From DTU053 sp012520115 (lineage in GTDB: Bacteria; Bacillota; Clostridia; Oscillospirales; Acutalibacteraceae): a DNA stretch of 64,000 nt. Shown here in pieces: positions 50,258 to 59,735 of the stretch. The DNA lies in contig JBMNNB010000001.1 in assembly GCA_050953725.1 (NCBI GenBank), positions 1,116,001 to 1,180,000 on the forward strand. Reading direction: 5' to 3'. The notes under the pieces are model-generated. The model was not told the DNA's origin and did not search any database. It was given only the letters and a program-made list of their open reading frames with translations. The translations under genes and the position numbers were made by a program. Position 1 is the stretch's first letter; the number at the start of each line of letters is the position of its first letter.

Positions 50258-51613
50258 TTAGAATGTCTTATCAAGCTTTGCCACATAGCGGAGAATCTTT
50301 CTCGCATCTGAGGCATTTACCTTGCCGTCCTTATCGCAGTCCATAGCCTTAATTACCGCTTCGTTGGGCTTATCAAGCTTTGCAGCATATCTTAATACAA
50401 GTCTTGCGTCGCCGGCATCAATCTTGCCTGAATTGTCAATATCGCCTCTGTTCGGGCAGACATAGACCTTAAAGGTTGCCGTCTTGCCGGAGAGGGAGAT
50501 TGTAATGGTCTGCTCTCCGATTTTGTCCTTATTGTAACCGCTGATTGTATAGTTCGTAATCGTTGCGGTTGTTTTGTCCGTATAATTGGCTACGACCTTT
50601 AAGCCTTCCGTATCAAGGGGATTGCCCACTGTGTTGTACAGATTCGTGGGCGGGGTCACCGTAAGAGAAGAAACCGTTTTGCCGGCTGTGTCCACTACAT
50701 TGACATTAAACTTTGCGGTAATGGTTTCACCGGAAATGTTGTCCTTATAGGTAATTGTCACTGTCCTGATGCCCGGCGTAGTAAGAGAAATCTTGTTTAC
50801 CGAATATGCACCGGAGGATAAGCCTCTGTCGTCCCTACTAAGCCTATTAACCTTGGTGCCGTCTGCCTTAATTCCACCGACTTCAAGGTCGCCATTGGGA
50901 ATTACGAAGTTAGGTGCCGCTTTGTTAACTGCATAGGTCGACGGCTTCTTTTTAATCTCTAAGCTTTTGACGGGAGCCGGAGTATCTGTCAATATGTTAT
51001 TCGCTACGTTAACATTTATGAAATTTGAACCCTGACCGACAATCTGTACATTACCATTATTATCAAGATAACCCACATTCTCCGGGATAAGCTTAAAATC
51101 CATATTTCCGTAGAAGAAATACTTTTTGTTTGCGGAGTTCGGATTCTTTTTGACATAGAACATTAAGTAGATGATTGACTCGCCCTGAGACTTGAGGGCA
51201 TAGTGTTCGGAGAAAAAGAAGGAGATGTTTATCTTCTTTCTGTTGCCCGTGTCTGTCTGCGGGTCTGAAACAGCCATATTTGCCGTGTCGTCAATAATTG
51301 AATCATAGTTAATGGTGCGGGAATATTGAAGCTTATCGCCTTCATAAGAAACGTAAAAGTCTGCGCCCACAAGCTTGCCGCTGCCGCCGACTGCCACACG
51401 GACAATGAGAGGCACGGGATAAAGGTCGGCATAGTTGCCGACATCTTCCTCCTTATCCGGCTCAATCTCTTCAAGCTCTTCCGGTGTCAGCGTATACTTA
51501 GTCACCGAGAATTTAATACTCGGGTCTGCGGCGAATGAAGCTAACGGAAATAATGTAAATAATAGAACTGCTACCAAAGCAGCGGATAATACACATTTAA
51601 ATCTTCTAAGCAT
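50258..51613 (-). CDS. Secreted protein with cohesin-like, Ig-like and dockerin domains
   Basis: A 451-residue exported protein. The signal peptide is clear (MLRRFKCVLSAALVAVLLF with a SFAAD cleavage region). Residues about 30-210 form a beta-rich domain with VRVAVGGSGKLVGADFYVSY, which resembles a cohesin/CBM-type fold. Two Ig-like modules (about 225-310 and 315-388; the second ends VANYTDKTTATITNYTISGY, BIG_3-like) follow. Residues about 392-451 are a type I dockerin with two calcium loops, GDIDNSGKIDAGDARLVL and DCDKDGKVNASDARKIL. It should be held on a cohesin-bearing scaffold or fold on itself. No catalytic domain is present. Confidence 0.85.
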   Translation of the reverse strand: MLRRFKCVLSAALVAVLLFTLFPLASFAADPSIKFSVTKYTLTPEELEEIEPDKEEDVGNYADLYPVPLIVRVAVGGSGKLVGADFYVSYEGDKLQYSRTINYDSIIDDTANMAVSDPQTDTGNRKKINISFFFSEHYALKSQGESIIYLMFYVKKNPNSANKKYFFYGNMDFKLIPENVGYLDNNGNVQIVGQGSNFINVNVANNILTDTPAPVKSLEIKKKPSTYAVNKAAPNFVIPNGDLEVGGIKADGTKVNRLSRDDRGLSSGAYSVNKISLTTPGIRTVTITYKDNISGETITAKFNVNVVDTAGKTVSSLTVTPPTNLYNTVGNPLDTEGLKVVANYTDKTTATITNYTISGYNKDKIGEQTITISLSGKTATFKVYVCPNRGDIDNSGKIDAGDARLVLRYAAKLDKPNEAVIKAMDCDKDGKVNASDARKILRYVAKLDKTF

Positions 51614-51762
51614 TTTTGATGCCCCCTATTTACTCTTAGCTTAATTGTACCAACTAACTATGTTCATTTCAAGCTTTTTTTATAAATTACAAGTGAATTG
51701 CACAATAATCGTATGGACTGAAGGCTAATAAATATGGTATATTTACAAAAAGGAGGAAGCGG

Positions 51763-53037
51763 ATGAAAATTTATCTATCTGACGAGGTAAAAACCGTGAT
51801 AGAGCAATTTGCCGCATACGGCTATACCGCCTATGCGGTGGGCGGCTGCGTGCGTGACTCGCTTTTGTCTGCCACTCCTAAGGACTGGGACGTCTGCTCC
51901 CCCGCCACGCCCGAAATGACAAAGGAAATCTTTAAAGATTTCAAGGTCATTGATACGGGCATACGGCACGGCACTGTCACCGTGCTTGTAAATGACAAAC
52001 CGATTGAAATTACCACCTTCAGGACTGAGGGGGCATATTCCGACAGGCGGCACCCGGACTTTGTAAGCTTTACTGCCGATATAGCAGAGGACCTGAAAAG
52101 GCGGGACTTTACCATAAACGCCATGGCGTATAATCCGGCGATGGGTCTTGTAGATATTGCCGGCGGGCAGGAAGATTTGAAGAATAAACTGATTCGCACC
52201 GTCGGCAACGCAAATGAGAGATTTTCGGAGGACCCGCTGAGAATACTGCGTGCATTAAGGTTTTCCGCCTCCCTCGGCTTTAAGATAGAGAACAAAACCG
52301 CTGAGTCGGTACTGACGCTTTATCCGCTTCTCGGGGACATCGCTGCCGAGAGAATTTTTGCGGAACTGAGGCTTCTTTTGTGCGGTGAGAATCTATATTA
52401 TGTACTCTCTGAATTTACCGATGTATTTTGCTTTTTATTCCCCGAAATAAGTCATAGCTTTAAGGATGCAAATACTTGTACTTTTTTCGGCGAGGAAATG
52501 AACCTAAGCCCCTCGCAGATATTTGAGGCAGTGGCGGCTGTGAAGGATGTTTTTTCTTTAAGGGCGGCTATGCTTTTTTCCGCCGCAAGCATTTCGGATG
52601 CAGAAAAAATCGCCCTGCGTCTGAGGTTTGACAGGGCGACAACGGGCAGGATACTGAACCTGCTTGAAGCCGTTAATAATCCCATTCCCACAGACAAGCC
52701 TTCAATGAAGCGGCTGATAAACTCCTATGGCTTTGAAACGGTTTCGGATTATCTTTTGTCCGCCGAGGCTTTGAGCAAAGTTTTGAAGGACGGCTATGCG
52801 GACATTTTCGGTCGGCTCGTTGGTGCAAGGGTTGATTTTGAGGAAATCAAACAAAAAGGCGAAGCGGTGGAGATAAAGGATTTGCACGTTACGGGCAATG
52901 ACATAAAAAAGCTCGGCTATAAGGGAACCGAGGTGGGCAGGGTGCTGTCCTTCCTGCTGGATGCGGTCATAGACGGCAGAATACAAAACAAAAAGCAGGA
53001 TTTACTGGACTTTGCGAGAAGATATTCAAGCGATTAA
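51763..53037 (+). CDS. cca: CCA tRNA nucleotidyltransferase
   Basis: A 424-residue class II nucleotidyltransferase that adds or repairs the tRNA 3' CCA. Motif A: AVGGCVRDSLL then KDWDVCSPATP (D-x-D). Motif B: RRDFTINAMAYNP. Further on are ERFSEDPLRILRALRF and a helical body. AAGGAGGAAGCGG precedes the ATG. The GH2 gene follows 38 bases later. Confidence 0.94.
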   Translation: MKIYLSDEVKTVIEQFAAYGYTAYAVGGCVRDSLLSATPKDWDVCSPATPEMTKEIFKDFKVIDTGIRHGTVTVLVNDKPIEITTFRTEGAYSDRRHPDFVSFTADIAEDLKRRDFTINAMAYNPAMGLVDIAGGQEDLKNKLIRTVGNANERFSEDPLRILRALRFSASLGFKIENKTAESVLTLYPLLGDIAAERIFAELRLLLCGENLYYVLSEFTDVFCFLFPEISHSFKDANTCTFFGEEMNLSPSQIFEAVAAVKDVFSLRAAMLFSAASISDAEKIALRLRFDRATTGRILNLLEAVNNPIPTDKPSMKRLINSYGFETVSDYLLSAEALSKVLKDGYADIFGRLVGARVDFEEIKQKGEAVEIKDLHVTGNDIKKLGYKGTEVGRVLSFLLDAVIDGRIQNKKQDLLDFARRYSSD

Positions 53038-53075
53038 GGCTTTTTAAAGTAAATTCATAATTAGGAGGTATAGAT

Positions 53076-55451
53076 TTGAGAAAGGTTGTTAATCTGAACT
53101 TCGGCTGGAAATACTCCCCTGCTTTCGATGACGAAATGCTTAAAAAGGGCTACGATGACGGCAGTTTCGAGGTCGTGGACATTCCCCATGCAAACAAAGA
53201 GCTTCCTCTTAATTATTTCGATGAACGGGACTATATGTTCGTCAGCTGTTACAGAAAGAGATTCAGGCTCGACAAGGAGGATTACGAGGGCAAGCGAGTG
53301 CTGCTGCACTTTGAGGGCGTTGCCTGCCGCTCCCTTGTATATGTAAACGGCAAGTACGCCGGCGAATACAAGGGCGCCTATACCCCCTTTAGCTTCGACA
53401 TAACGGAGCTTTTAGCCGCCCGTGACAACATAATCGCCGTCAGGGTAGACGCTAAAGAAACTCCCGACATGCCTCCCTTCGGCAAGGTTGTGGACTACCT
53501 CTGCTACGGCGGTATTTACAGAGAGGTCTGGCTTGAGTGCGTTGACAAGAAGCACATAGAGGACATATTCGTCAGGACAAGCGATATTCTGGCTGAGAAA
53601 AAGCTCCTCACCGCCGATATTACCTTCTCCGAGAGCATGAGCGATACCTTAAAACTGGAGCTGCTTGACGGTGAGAAGGTCATTGCCGAAAAGACCTGCG
53701 ACTTTGAGGCTAAGGTATTAAGGGTCAAATGGAGAATCGGGGATGTCGAGAACTGGGACATAAATAATCCGAAGCTCTATACCCTTCGGGCGACACTCGG
53801 CGAGGATGTTAAGGAAGTGCGCTTCGGCTTCAGGGAGGCTAAATTCACCAAAAACGGCTTCTATCTGAACGGCAAGCATATTAAGCTCATGGGCTTAAAC
53901 CGCCATCAGAGCTACCCCTATGTGGGCTATGCCATGCCGAAATCCGCTCAGGAGGCGGATGCAGACCTGCTCAAATTCAAGCTGGGCTGCAATATAGTCA
54001 GAACCTCACACTATCCCGACTCAATACATTTCCTGAACCGGTGCGACGAAATAGGTCTGCTTGTGTTCACCGAGATGCCCGGCTGGCAGTACACCGACCA
54101 GAACGAGGGCGAATGGCAGGACAATGTACTCGAAAATGTCCGCCGCATGATTATCAGGGACAGGAATCATCCCTGCGTGGTGCTCTGGGGCGTAAGAATC
54201 AACGAGGGTCCGGACTGCGATCCTCTTTACGAAAAGACCAACCGCCTGGCTCATGAGCTTGACCCCACAAGGCAGACCGGCGGCGTCAGAAACTTCCCGC
54301 AGAGCCATCTGCTTGAGGATGTTTATACCTATAACGATTTCTCACACTCCGGCGGAGCTGTGAAACTCCTGCCGCCGACTGTTGTGGCAGGCCCGAATGC
54401 CCCCTACCTTGTGACCGAATTCAACGGCCATATGTACCCGACAAAGAGCTATGACAGAGAGGATATCAGGATTGAACACGCATTAAGGCATGCAAGGGTG
54501 CAGTCCGCATCCTTCAGCAATAACAGGATTTCCGGCGCAATCGGCTGGTGCATGGCAGACTACAATACACACTGCGATTTCGGCAGCGGCGACAGAATCT
54601 GCTATCACGGAGTGACGGATATTTTCCGTGTTCCCAAATTGGCGGCTGCGGTTTATGCCTCTCAGCAGGACTATGTGCCGGTGCTTGAGGTGTCCTCCAC
54701 CATGGACATAGGCGACCATCCTAAGGGCATGAGGGGTCAGGTCTACCTGTTTACAAACTGCGACTATGTAAAGGTTTACAAGAACGGCAAGCTGACGGAC
54801 ACTGTTTATCCGAATAAAAAGCTTTTCCCGAACCTTCCCCACCCGCCTATGACTCCCTCGGATTTCATCGGCGACGCTCTCGAAAATGACCCCAACTTAG
54901 ACAAAACCGTGGCGAAGCTGTTTAAGGATGTGCTTGTTGCAGCCGAGGGCAAGGGCTTCTCGGTACCGCCAATCAATTATGTCAAGCTGCTTGCGGGCAT
55001 GATAAAGGGTAAGATGACCATCTCCGATACCATTGACCTTATAACTCAGTATTTTGCCAACTGGGGCAACGAGCAGCCGGAATACAAATTTGAGGGCTAT
55101 ATCAAGGATAAGCTTGTGGCGACCGTTGTAAAATCGCCCTCGAATGAGTGCATTATATCCGCAAAGGCCGACAAGAATCTTCTTATTGAAGACGAGACAT
55201 ATGACGTTACAAGAATCGAGCTTGTTGCCACGGATAAGAACAATAACCGACTGAACTTTGCAATGAACGCAGTCAATGTGTCCGTCGAGGGCGCTGCAAG
55301 GATTATAGGCCCGTCGGAGTTCTCGCTGCTGGGCGGCGCAAGGGCATTCTGGATAAGGACTGTCGGCAAGTCAGGCGATGTTAAGGTCACCATAACGGGT
55401 GAAGGCATTGCAGAGCCGATTGTACTCAATCTGGAAGCTGTTAAGAAATAG
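53076..55451 (+). CDS. Glycoside hydrolase family 2 enzyme
   Basis: A 791-residue beta-glycosidase (beta-galactosidase/glucuronidase class), cytoplasmic because it has no signal peptide. The N-terminal jelly-roll sugar-binding domain has YRKRF...HFEGVACRSLVYVNG, then an Ig-like domain and a TIM barrel. The acid/base Glu is in VVLWGVRINEGPD and the nucleophile Glu in LVTEFNGHM. An added C-terminal Ig-like domain (about 680-790) resembles DUF4982-type modules. TTG 53076 has AGGAGG 8 bases upstream. Specificity is not readable; the active-site segment reads NEGPD where many GH2 have GNE. Confidence 0.9.
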   Translation: MRKVVNLNFGWKYSPAFDDEMLKKGYDDGSFEVVDIPHANKELPLNYFDERDYMFVSCYRKRFRLDKEDYEGKRVLLHFEGVACRSLVYVNGKYAGEYKGAYTPFSFDITELLAARDNIIAVRVDAKETPDMPPFGKVVDYLCYGGIYREVWLECVDKKHIEDIFVRTSDILAEKKLLTADITFSESMSDTLKLELLDGEKVIAEKTCDFEAKVLRVKWRIGDVENWDINNPKLYTLRATLGEDVKEVRFGFREAKFTKNGFYLNGKHIKLMGLNRHQSYPYVGYAMPKSAQEADADLLKFKLGCNIVRTSHYPDSIHFLNRCDEIGLLVFTEMPGWQYTDQNEGEWQDNVLENVRRMIIRDRNHPCVVLWGVRINEGPDCDPLYEKTNRLAHELDPTRQTGGVRNFPQSHLLEDVYTYNDFSHSGGAVKLLPPTVVAGPNAPYLVTEFNGHMYPTKSYDREDIRIEHALRHARVQSASFSNNRISGAIGWCMADYNTHCDFGSGDRICYHGVTDIFRVPKLAAAVYASQQDYVPVLEVSSTMDIGDHPKGMRGQVYLFTNCDYVKVYKNGKLTDTVYPNKKLFPNLPHPPMTPSDFIGDALENDPNLDKTVAKLFKDVLVAAEGKGFSVPPINYVKLLAGMIKGKMTISDTIDLITQYFANWGNEQPEYKFEGYIKDKLVATVVKSPSNECIISAKADKNLLIEDETYDVTRIELVATDKNNNRLNFAMNAVNVSVEGAARIIGPSEFSLLGGARAFWIRTVGKSGDVKVTITGEGIAEPIVLNLEAVKK

Positions 55452-55467
55452 CTTATAGAAAACAGTG

Positions 55468-55506
55468 AGCAGGGTAAGACTTTCCGGCTGCCCTGCTTAT
55501 TTTTTG
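55468..55506 (+). terminator. Terminator of the GH2 gene
   Basis: AGCAGGG and CCCTGCT arms enclose a longer imperfect loop, followed by TATTTTTTG. Confidence 0.65.
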
Positions 55507-55552
55507 TCTCAACATGGGAATATATGGTAAATTATGACATTTTTCACGCAAT

Positions 55553-55587
55553 AAAGCCTCTATTATATGATAGAGGCTTTTATTATT
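55553..55587 (+). terminator. Terminator-like hairpin in the spoIIA leader
   Basis: AAAGCCTCTAT-TATATG-ATAGAGGCTTT, perfect 11-bp stem followed by TATTATT. It ends about 8 bases before the spoIIAA ribosome site, so any promoter for the operon must lie upstream of or inside it. It is either a second GH2 terminator or an attenuator. Confidence 0.6.
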
Positions 55588-55607
55588 CACAATCAGGAGG
55601 GAAAACC

Positions 55608-55922
55608 ATGCCTGTTCGGATTTCAACTGAGGCTAATACCATGACGGCCTTTCTGTCGGGTGAGATAGACCACCATTCCGCCGCCGCAATACGGGACGCT
55701 ATCGACACTCAGATACAGATAAACCGTCCGAAGCTTTTAAAGCTCGATTTTTCTGAGGTTACATTTATGGACAGCTCGGGAGTGGGGCTTATTATGGGCA
55801 GATATAAAAATGCGCTGACCTTCGGCGGCAGAACCGAGGTTGCTAATATGCCTGCATTCGCCGAAAAGGTGATGAGGCTTTCGGGGCTTGAAAAGATAAT
55901 TCGCTTTTATAAGGAGAAGTAG
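55608..55922 (+). CDS. spoIIAA: Anti-sigma F factor antagonist SpoIIAA
   Basis: A 104-residue STAS protein that frees SigF in the forespore. ATG 55608 has AGGAGG 7 bases upstream; the longer in-frame ORF start at 55524 lies before the hairpin and has no site. The phosphorylatable Ser is in TFMDSSGVGLIMGRY. It is the first gene of the conserved spoIIAA-spoIIAB-sigF operon, with 2 bases before spoIIAB. Confidence 0.95.
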   Translation: MPVRISTEANTMTAFLSGEIDHHSAAAIRDAIDTQIQINRPKLLKLDFSEVTFMDSSGVGLIMGRYKNALTFGGRTEVANMPAFAEKVMRLSGLEKIIRFYKEK

Positions 55923-55924
55923 AG

Positions 55925-56359
55925 ATGCAAGTAATAAACGAAATGAAACTGGTTATTGATGCGCTCTCGGTAAACGAAGGCTATTGCAGGGTTGCCGTTG
56001 CGACCTTTGTTTCTCAGCTTGACCCGACAATTGAGGAGCTGAACGACGTCAAGACCTCTGTAAGCGAGGCGGTCACTAACTGCATAGTGCATGCCTACCC
56101 GAAAAAGCGGGGCAAAATCTACATAACCGCAAGGCTGTATGCAGACGGATTATCGAGGGTGACCATTAAGGACAGAGGCATAGGCATTGAGGATGTCAAA
56201 AAGGCCAGAGAGCCGCTGTTTACTACGGCGGGCGGCGAGCGTTCGGGTCTGGGCTTCTCCGTTATGGAGAGCTTTTCGGACAAGCTGACCGTGCGCTCTA
56301 AGCCCGGCTGGGGTACGAGCGTTACCATTGAAAAACGAATTGCGGGAAAGGGAAAATAA
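55925..56359 (+). CDS. spoIIAB: Anti-sigma F factor and kinase SpoIIAB
   Basis: A 144-residue GHKL kinase that holds SigF and phosphorylates SpoIIAA. The N box is SEAVTNCIVHAY, G1 is KDRGIGIEDV and G2 is GGERSGLGFSVM. AAGGAGAAGTAGAG precedes the ATG. Its stop shares one base with the sigF start (TAATG). Confidence 0.96.
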   Translation: MQVINEMKLVIDALSVNEGYCRVAVATFVSQLDPTIEELNDVKTSVSEAVTNCIVHAYPKKRGKIYITARLYADGLSRVTIKDRGIGIEDVKKAREPLFTTAGGERSGLGFSVMESFSDKLTVRSKPGWGTSVTIEKRIAGKGK

Positions 56360-57030
56360 TGAGTGAGCCCGATAACAAGAAGCAGTCCCTGATTACCGAA
56401 AACTTAGGACTTGTGCATGCCTGTGCCATTCGCTTTAAGGGCAGGGGCGTGGAGTATGATGACCTGTTTCAGGCAGGCTGCGTCGGACTTGTAAAGGCTT
56501 CGGAGGGCTTTGATGAGAGCTTGGGCTATGCTTTTTCCACCTATGCGGTGCCCGCCATTTTAGGCGAGATTAAGAGGATATTCAGGGACGGTGGGGCCGT
56601 TAAAATAGGCAGGGCGGCAAAGGAAAGGGCAAGGCAGCTGATGAAATCCAAAGAGGAGCTGACAAATCAGCTCGACAGGGAGCCTACGATTTCGGAGCTT
56701 GCGGAATATGTGAATTTAAGCATACCCGAAACGGCGGAGCTGCTTTGCGCCACGACGCCTCCCCTGTCCCTTACGGCCGAGAGTGAAAACAACGACAATC
56801 AGGAGATTGACATTCCCGTTCCCGGCTCAGACGAGGGCATCACGGACAGGCTTGCACTCCATCAGGTTATGGGGACTCTCGACGAGATGGACAGGAATAT
56901 AATAGATTTGCGGTACTTTAAGGGACTGACACAGACTGTGACCGCACAGAAGCTGGGCATGTCGCAGGTGCAGGTGTCAAGGCGTGAAAAGGTGATATTG
57001 CTGAAACTTCGTGAACTGCTTACATCTTAA
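56359..57030 (+). CDS. sigF: Sporulation sigma factor SigF
   Basis: A 223-residue group 3 sigma factor that starts forespore transcription. Region 2 is seen in YDDLFQAGCVGLVKASEGFDES and FSTYAVPAILGEIKRIFRD, region 3 in EPTISELAEYVNLS, and region 4 as a HTH in LTQTVTAQKLGMSQVQVSRRE. It overlaps the spoIIAB stop by one base. Its presence shows that the organism is, or descends from, an endospore former. Confidence 0.95.
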   Translation: MSEPDNKKQSLITENLGLVHACAIRFKGRGVEYDDLFQAGCVGLVKASEGFDESLGYAFSTYAVPAILGEIKRIFRDGGAVKIGRAAKERARQLMKSKEELTNQLDREPTISELAEYVNLSIPETAELLCATTPPLSLTAESENNDNQEIDIPVPGSDEGITDRLALHQVMGTLDEMDRNIIDLRYFKGLTQTVTAQKLGMSQVQVSRREKVILLKLRELLTS

Positions 57031-57041
57031 AGGCTAAAATA

Positions 57042-57073
57042 CAAAAAGAAGGCGGTGTTCAGCCGCCTTCTTG
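57042..57073. terminator. Bidirectional terminator between sigF and fprA
   Basis: AAGAAGGCGG / CCGCCTTCTT, 10-bp stem. The minus-strand side ends TTTTTGTATTTT; the plus side is weaker (GTTGTATC). Confidence 0.75.
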
Positions 57074-57081
57074 TTGTATCG

Positions 57082-58296
57082 TTATTTGCTTTCTATTTTC
57101 TTTGCGAACTCAGCGCCGTAGTCCTTTGCCTTCTTTAAATCGTCCTCCGAGGGAACAAAGCAGACCTTCAGACCGTCGTCGTCAACATTCATCTTTAAGC
57201 CCTTGAGCCTTGCTATGATGTTCGGCACGCCTTCACCGCTCCAGCCGTAGGAGCCGAAAACGGCTGCGGGCTTTTTGCGGCTGTTTACCGCCTCCACAAA
57301 GGAGAGAAGCTGCCAAACGGGGGCAAGAGCGTCAGCATTGATAGTGGGGGTGCCCACCGCAAAGGCGTCGCACTCGTTTATAAGCCTTGCAAGGCTTGTC
57401 AAATCGTGCTCGATGATATTGTAGACTTCGGTTTCAGCCTTGTCTGCAAGAACGGAATCTATGCCCTCTTTTACGGCTTTTGCGAGCTTTTCCGTATTGC
57501 CGTAGGCGGAGACATAGAAAATCGGGACTAAGAGCTTGTCTCTTTTTTCCTCTGCGCTCCAGAGGGTGTACTTCTCAACTGCATATTCGAGCCTGTTGCC
57601 CTTTGTAAGAATCGGGCCGTGGCTCGGGCAGACCATGTCAATACTGAGGCCTTTTATCTTACTCAGGCCGTTTCTGACATGCTGTTTAAAGGGGTTCATG
57701 ATAGCGTAATAGTACTCCTCAAAGACCTTTTCATAGCCCTTACCGTACTTGATTTTATAGTCGAAAACATAGGGCTCGCAGAAGTGGCAGCCGAGGAAGT
57801 CACAGGAGAACAGAAGCTTATCCTCAGGCAGGTATGTGAACATGGAGTCCGACCAGTGAAGGAAGGGGGCTATGATGAATTTGAGTGTCTTGCCGCCGAG
57901 ATCAAGCTCCTCGCCATCGCTTACGGTCTTGATGTTTATGTCGGGGTTATTGGTGATGTTCTTTAGGAACGTTGCGCCCGCTCTGCTTGCATAAACAACG
58001 GCCTTCGGGCAGTGCTTGATAAACTCCGCAAGAGCGCCGGTGTGGTCGGGCTCTGTGTGGTTTACGATGATATAATCGATTTCCTCCGGGGGAATTACGG
58101 AGCTGACATTTTCAAGATAGGACTCTGTAAAAGAGCCGTGGCAAATGTCGATTAATGCGGTTTTCTCCTTGCCCCTTACGATGTATGAGTTATAGCTGGT
58201 GCCGTACTCGGTACGCATTACTATATCAAAAACCCTCATGCCCGGGTTAAGGATTCCTACCGAATAAATGTCGTCCTTTATTTTTGTAAGATGCAA
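57082..58296 (-). CDS. fprA: FprA-type flavodiiron protein
   Basis: A 404-residue A-type flavoprotein that reduces O2 (or NO) to water in anaerobes. The metallo-beta-lactamase domain has the diiron motif HTEPDHTGAL, and further ligand His/Asp in LHWSDSMF and FSCDFLGCHFCEP. The flavodoxin domain begins near ILVPIFYVSAYGNTEKLA and binds FMN. There is no rubredoxin tail. TTG 58296 is chosen because GGGAG lies 8 bases upstream. Confidence 0.94.
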   Translation of the reverse strand: MHLTKIKDDIYSVGILNPGMRVFDIVMRTEYGTSYNSYIVRGKEKTALIDICHGSFTESYLENVSSVIPPEEIDYIIVNHTEPDHTGALAEFIKHCPKAVVYASRAGATFLKNITNNPDINIKTVSDGEELDLGGKTLKFIIAPFLHWSDSMFTYLPEDKLLFSCDFLGCHFCEPYVFDYKIKYGKGYEKVFEEYYYAIMNPFKQHVRNGLSKIKGLSIDMVCPSHGPILTKGNRLEYAVEKYTLWSAEEKRDKLLVPIFYVSAYGNTEKLAKAVKEGIDSVLADKAETEVYNIIEHDLTSLARLINECDAFAVGTPTINADALAPVWQLLSFVEAVNSRKKPAAVFGSYGWSGEGVPNIIARLKGLKMNVDDDGLKVCFVPSEDDLKKAKDYGAEFAKKIESK

Positions 58297-58329
58297 ATAA
58301 ATCACTCCCTCTTTTTATCTGCGGCAGCG

Positions 58330-59712
58330 TCAGTTTACCTCTACGCTCAGTATTTCCAAAAACTCCCTGTATTGCTCGAAGACTATTCTAATCTCGCTCG
58401 CCTTTACGGGCATTCCTGAACAGATTCTTTTGCTGCCTATTACCGTGCCTTTAAAGAATTCTTTCCATTTGTTTTTCTCATTTTTATAATATACCCTGAA
58501 TTTCTCGACATGCTGGCCGTTTGCGATATTTTCTTTGATGACTATTTTGTCGAACATATCAGGTTCTTTTAGCTTTATCAACAGCTCCGGCTTTTTGTCG
58601 TCGGCTGCGGGGCGCCAGAAGCCGCTTCCCTGCCTAATATTGTCGGGGCTGTAAAGCTCGCTTAAGGTAGAGCTTGCCTTTATCTCGGCATCCATTGCAA
58701 GGCTGTAGCCGAACATCAGCTTTAAGTCCTTGCCGAGGCTCTGGAGAATCTGCTCTTCGACTGAAGGGATTCTGCCCCGCTTGTCGACCGCTATCCCTAA
58801 ATAGAACGCCGTATTTGCTCCCACCGATTTATAATACTGCTTGAGTATTTTGTCCTTATTTTTCACCGATACATCGTCGTCGCTGCGGTAGAACCATTTG
58901 GGGCGAATCGGCAATGTGCAGATTGCGGGATACCAGATAAACTCGCTTGCCTTTTTTATGGCCTTTCTGCTGCCTATGTCAAGCATCATTGTGTCGCTGA
59001 AGCGGACAACGCCGTCCTCGTCGGGACCTAAATCTTTTGGGACAACGCTCCACTCGCTCTGCCTGCATACACCTTTGTGGTTGCCCACATCTCTTGCGTC
59101 GGGGCCGTGATACACGATAAGTGCGCCCGGCTGAATAAGCCTTATGAGGTCATAATAGCCGTTCCAGTCGAATCTGCTCTGTGTTTTACCGTTATTGCCC
59201 TTGCCCGCCACCGGGTCGAGCCAGACGCAGAAGACATCGCCGTAATCGGTTAAAAGCTCCGCAAGCTGGGCTTTGACGAATTTGTCGTACTCCTCGCCTG
59301 TGCCGTAGCTTTCTTCGTGCTTATCCCAGACAGGGAAGTAAACGCCGAAGGCTATGCCCTGACGGCGGCATTCGGATGAAATTGATTTTACCACATCGCC
59401 GTTGCCGTCCATCCAGTTGGAGCCTGCTACCGAATAGTCCGTCTGTCTTGAAGGCCACAGACAAAAGCCGTCATAGTGCTTGACAGTCAGTATCAGCGAG
59501 GTCATGCCGGCGCTTTTAACTGCGCTGACAATGTTTTCGGCGGAAAAATCCTCGGGCCCAAAGGATTTTGGGCTTGTGAATCCGCTGCCTATTTCGGTTG
59601 CGGTAAATGTATTCATGCCGAAATACACTAAAGCGCCAAACTCATGCTTTGATAAATTCAGCTGCCTTTCGCTTGGGACTACGTTTACCGTAGCTTTATA
59701 AGCATTTGTCAT
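58330..59712 (-). CDS. Alpha-L-fucosidase (GH29)
   Basis: A 460-residue cytoplasmic enzyme. The GH29 pattern is visible: FGALVYFGMNTFTATEIG, then LTVKHYDGFCLWPSRQTDYSV, then VYFPVWDKHEESYG and the nucleophile Asp in DVFCVWLDPVAG. A C-terminal beta-sandwich (about 345-460) with NIRQGSGFWRPAADD resembles an F5/8-type carbohydrate-binding domain. There is no signal peptide. It would act on imported fucosylated oligosaccharides, such as host mucin fragments. Confidence 0.87.
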   Translation of the reverse strand: MTNAYKATVNVVPSERQLNLSKHEFGALVYFGMNTFTATEIGSGFTSPKSFGPEDFSAENIVSAVKSAGMTSLILTVKHYDGFCLWPSRQTDYSVAGSNWMDGNGDVVKSISSECRRQGIAFGVYFPVWDKHEESYGTGEEYDKFVKAQLAELLTDYGDVFCVWLDPVAGKGNNGKTQSRFDWNGYYDLIRLIQPGALIVYHGPDARDVGNHKGVCRQSEWSVVPKDLGPDEDGVVRFSDTMMLDIGSRKAIKKASEFIWYPAICTLPIRPKWFYRSDDDVSVKNKDKILKQYYKSVGANTAFYLGIAVDKRGRIPSVEEQILQSLGKDLKLMFGYSLAMDAEIKASSTLSELYSPDNIRQGSGFWRPAADDKKPELLIKLKEPDMFDKIVIKENIANGQHVEKFRVYYKNEKNKWKEFFKGTVIGSKRICSGMPVKASEIRIVFEQYREFLEILSVEVN

Positions 59713-59735
59713 AAAGGCCCTCTTTCAATTAAGTT

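Noticed and set aside
53076..55451. GH2 enzyme as inactive because the acid/base motif differs from the usual GNE
   Set aside because: The Asn-Glu pair is retained in NEGPD and the nucleophile Glu is present in VTEFNG, so catalysis is likely intact.
55505..55525. SigH-type promoter for spoIIA around GGGAAT
   Set aside because: The -10-like GAAT has no fitting AGGA-type -35 at 12-14 bases, so I do not call it.
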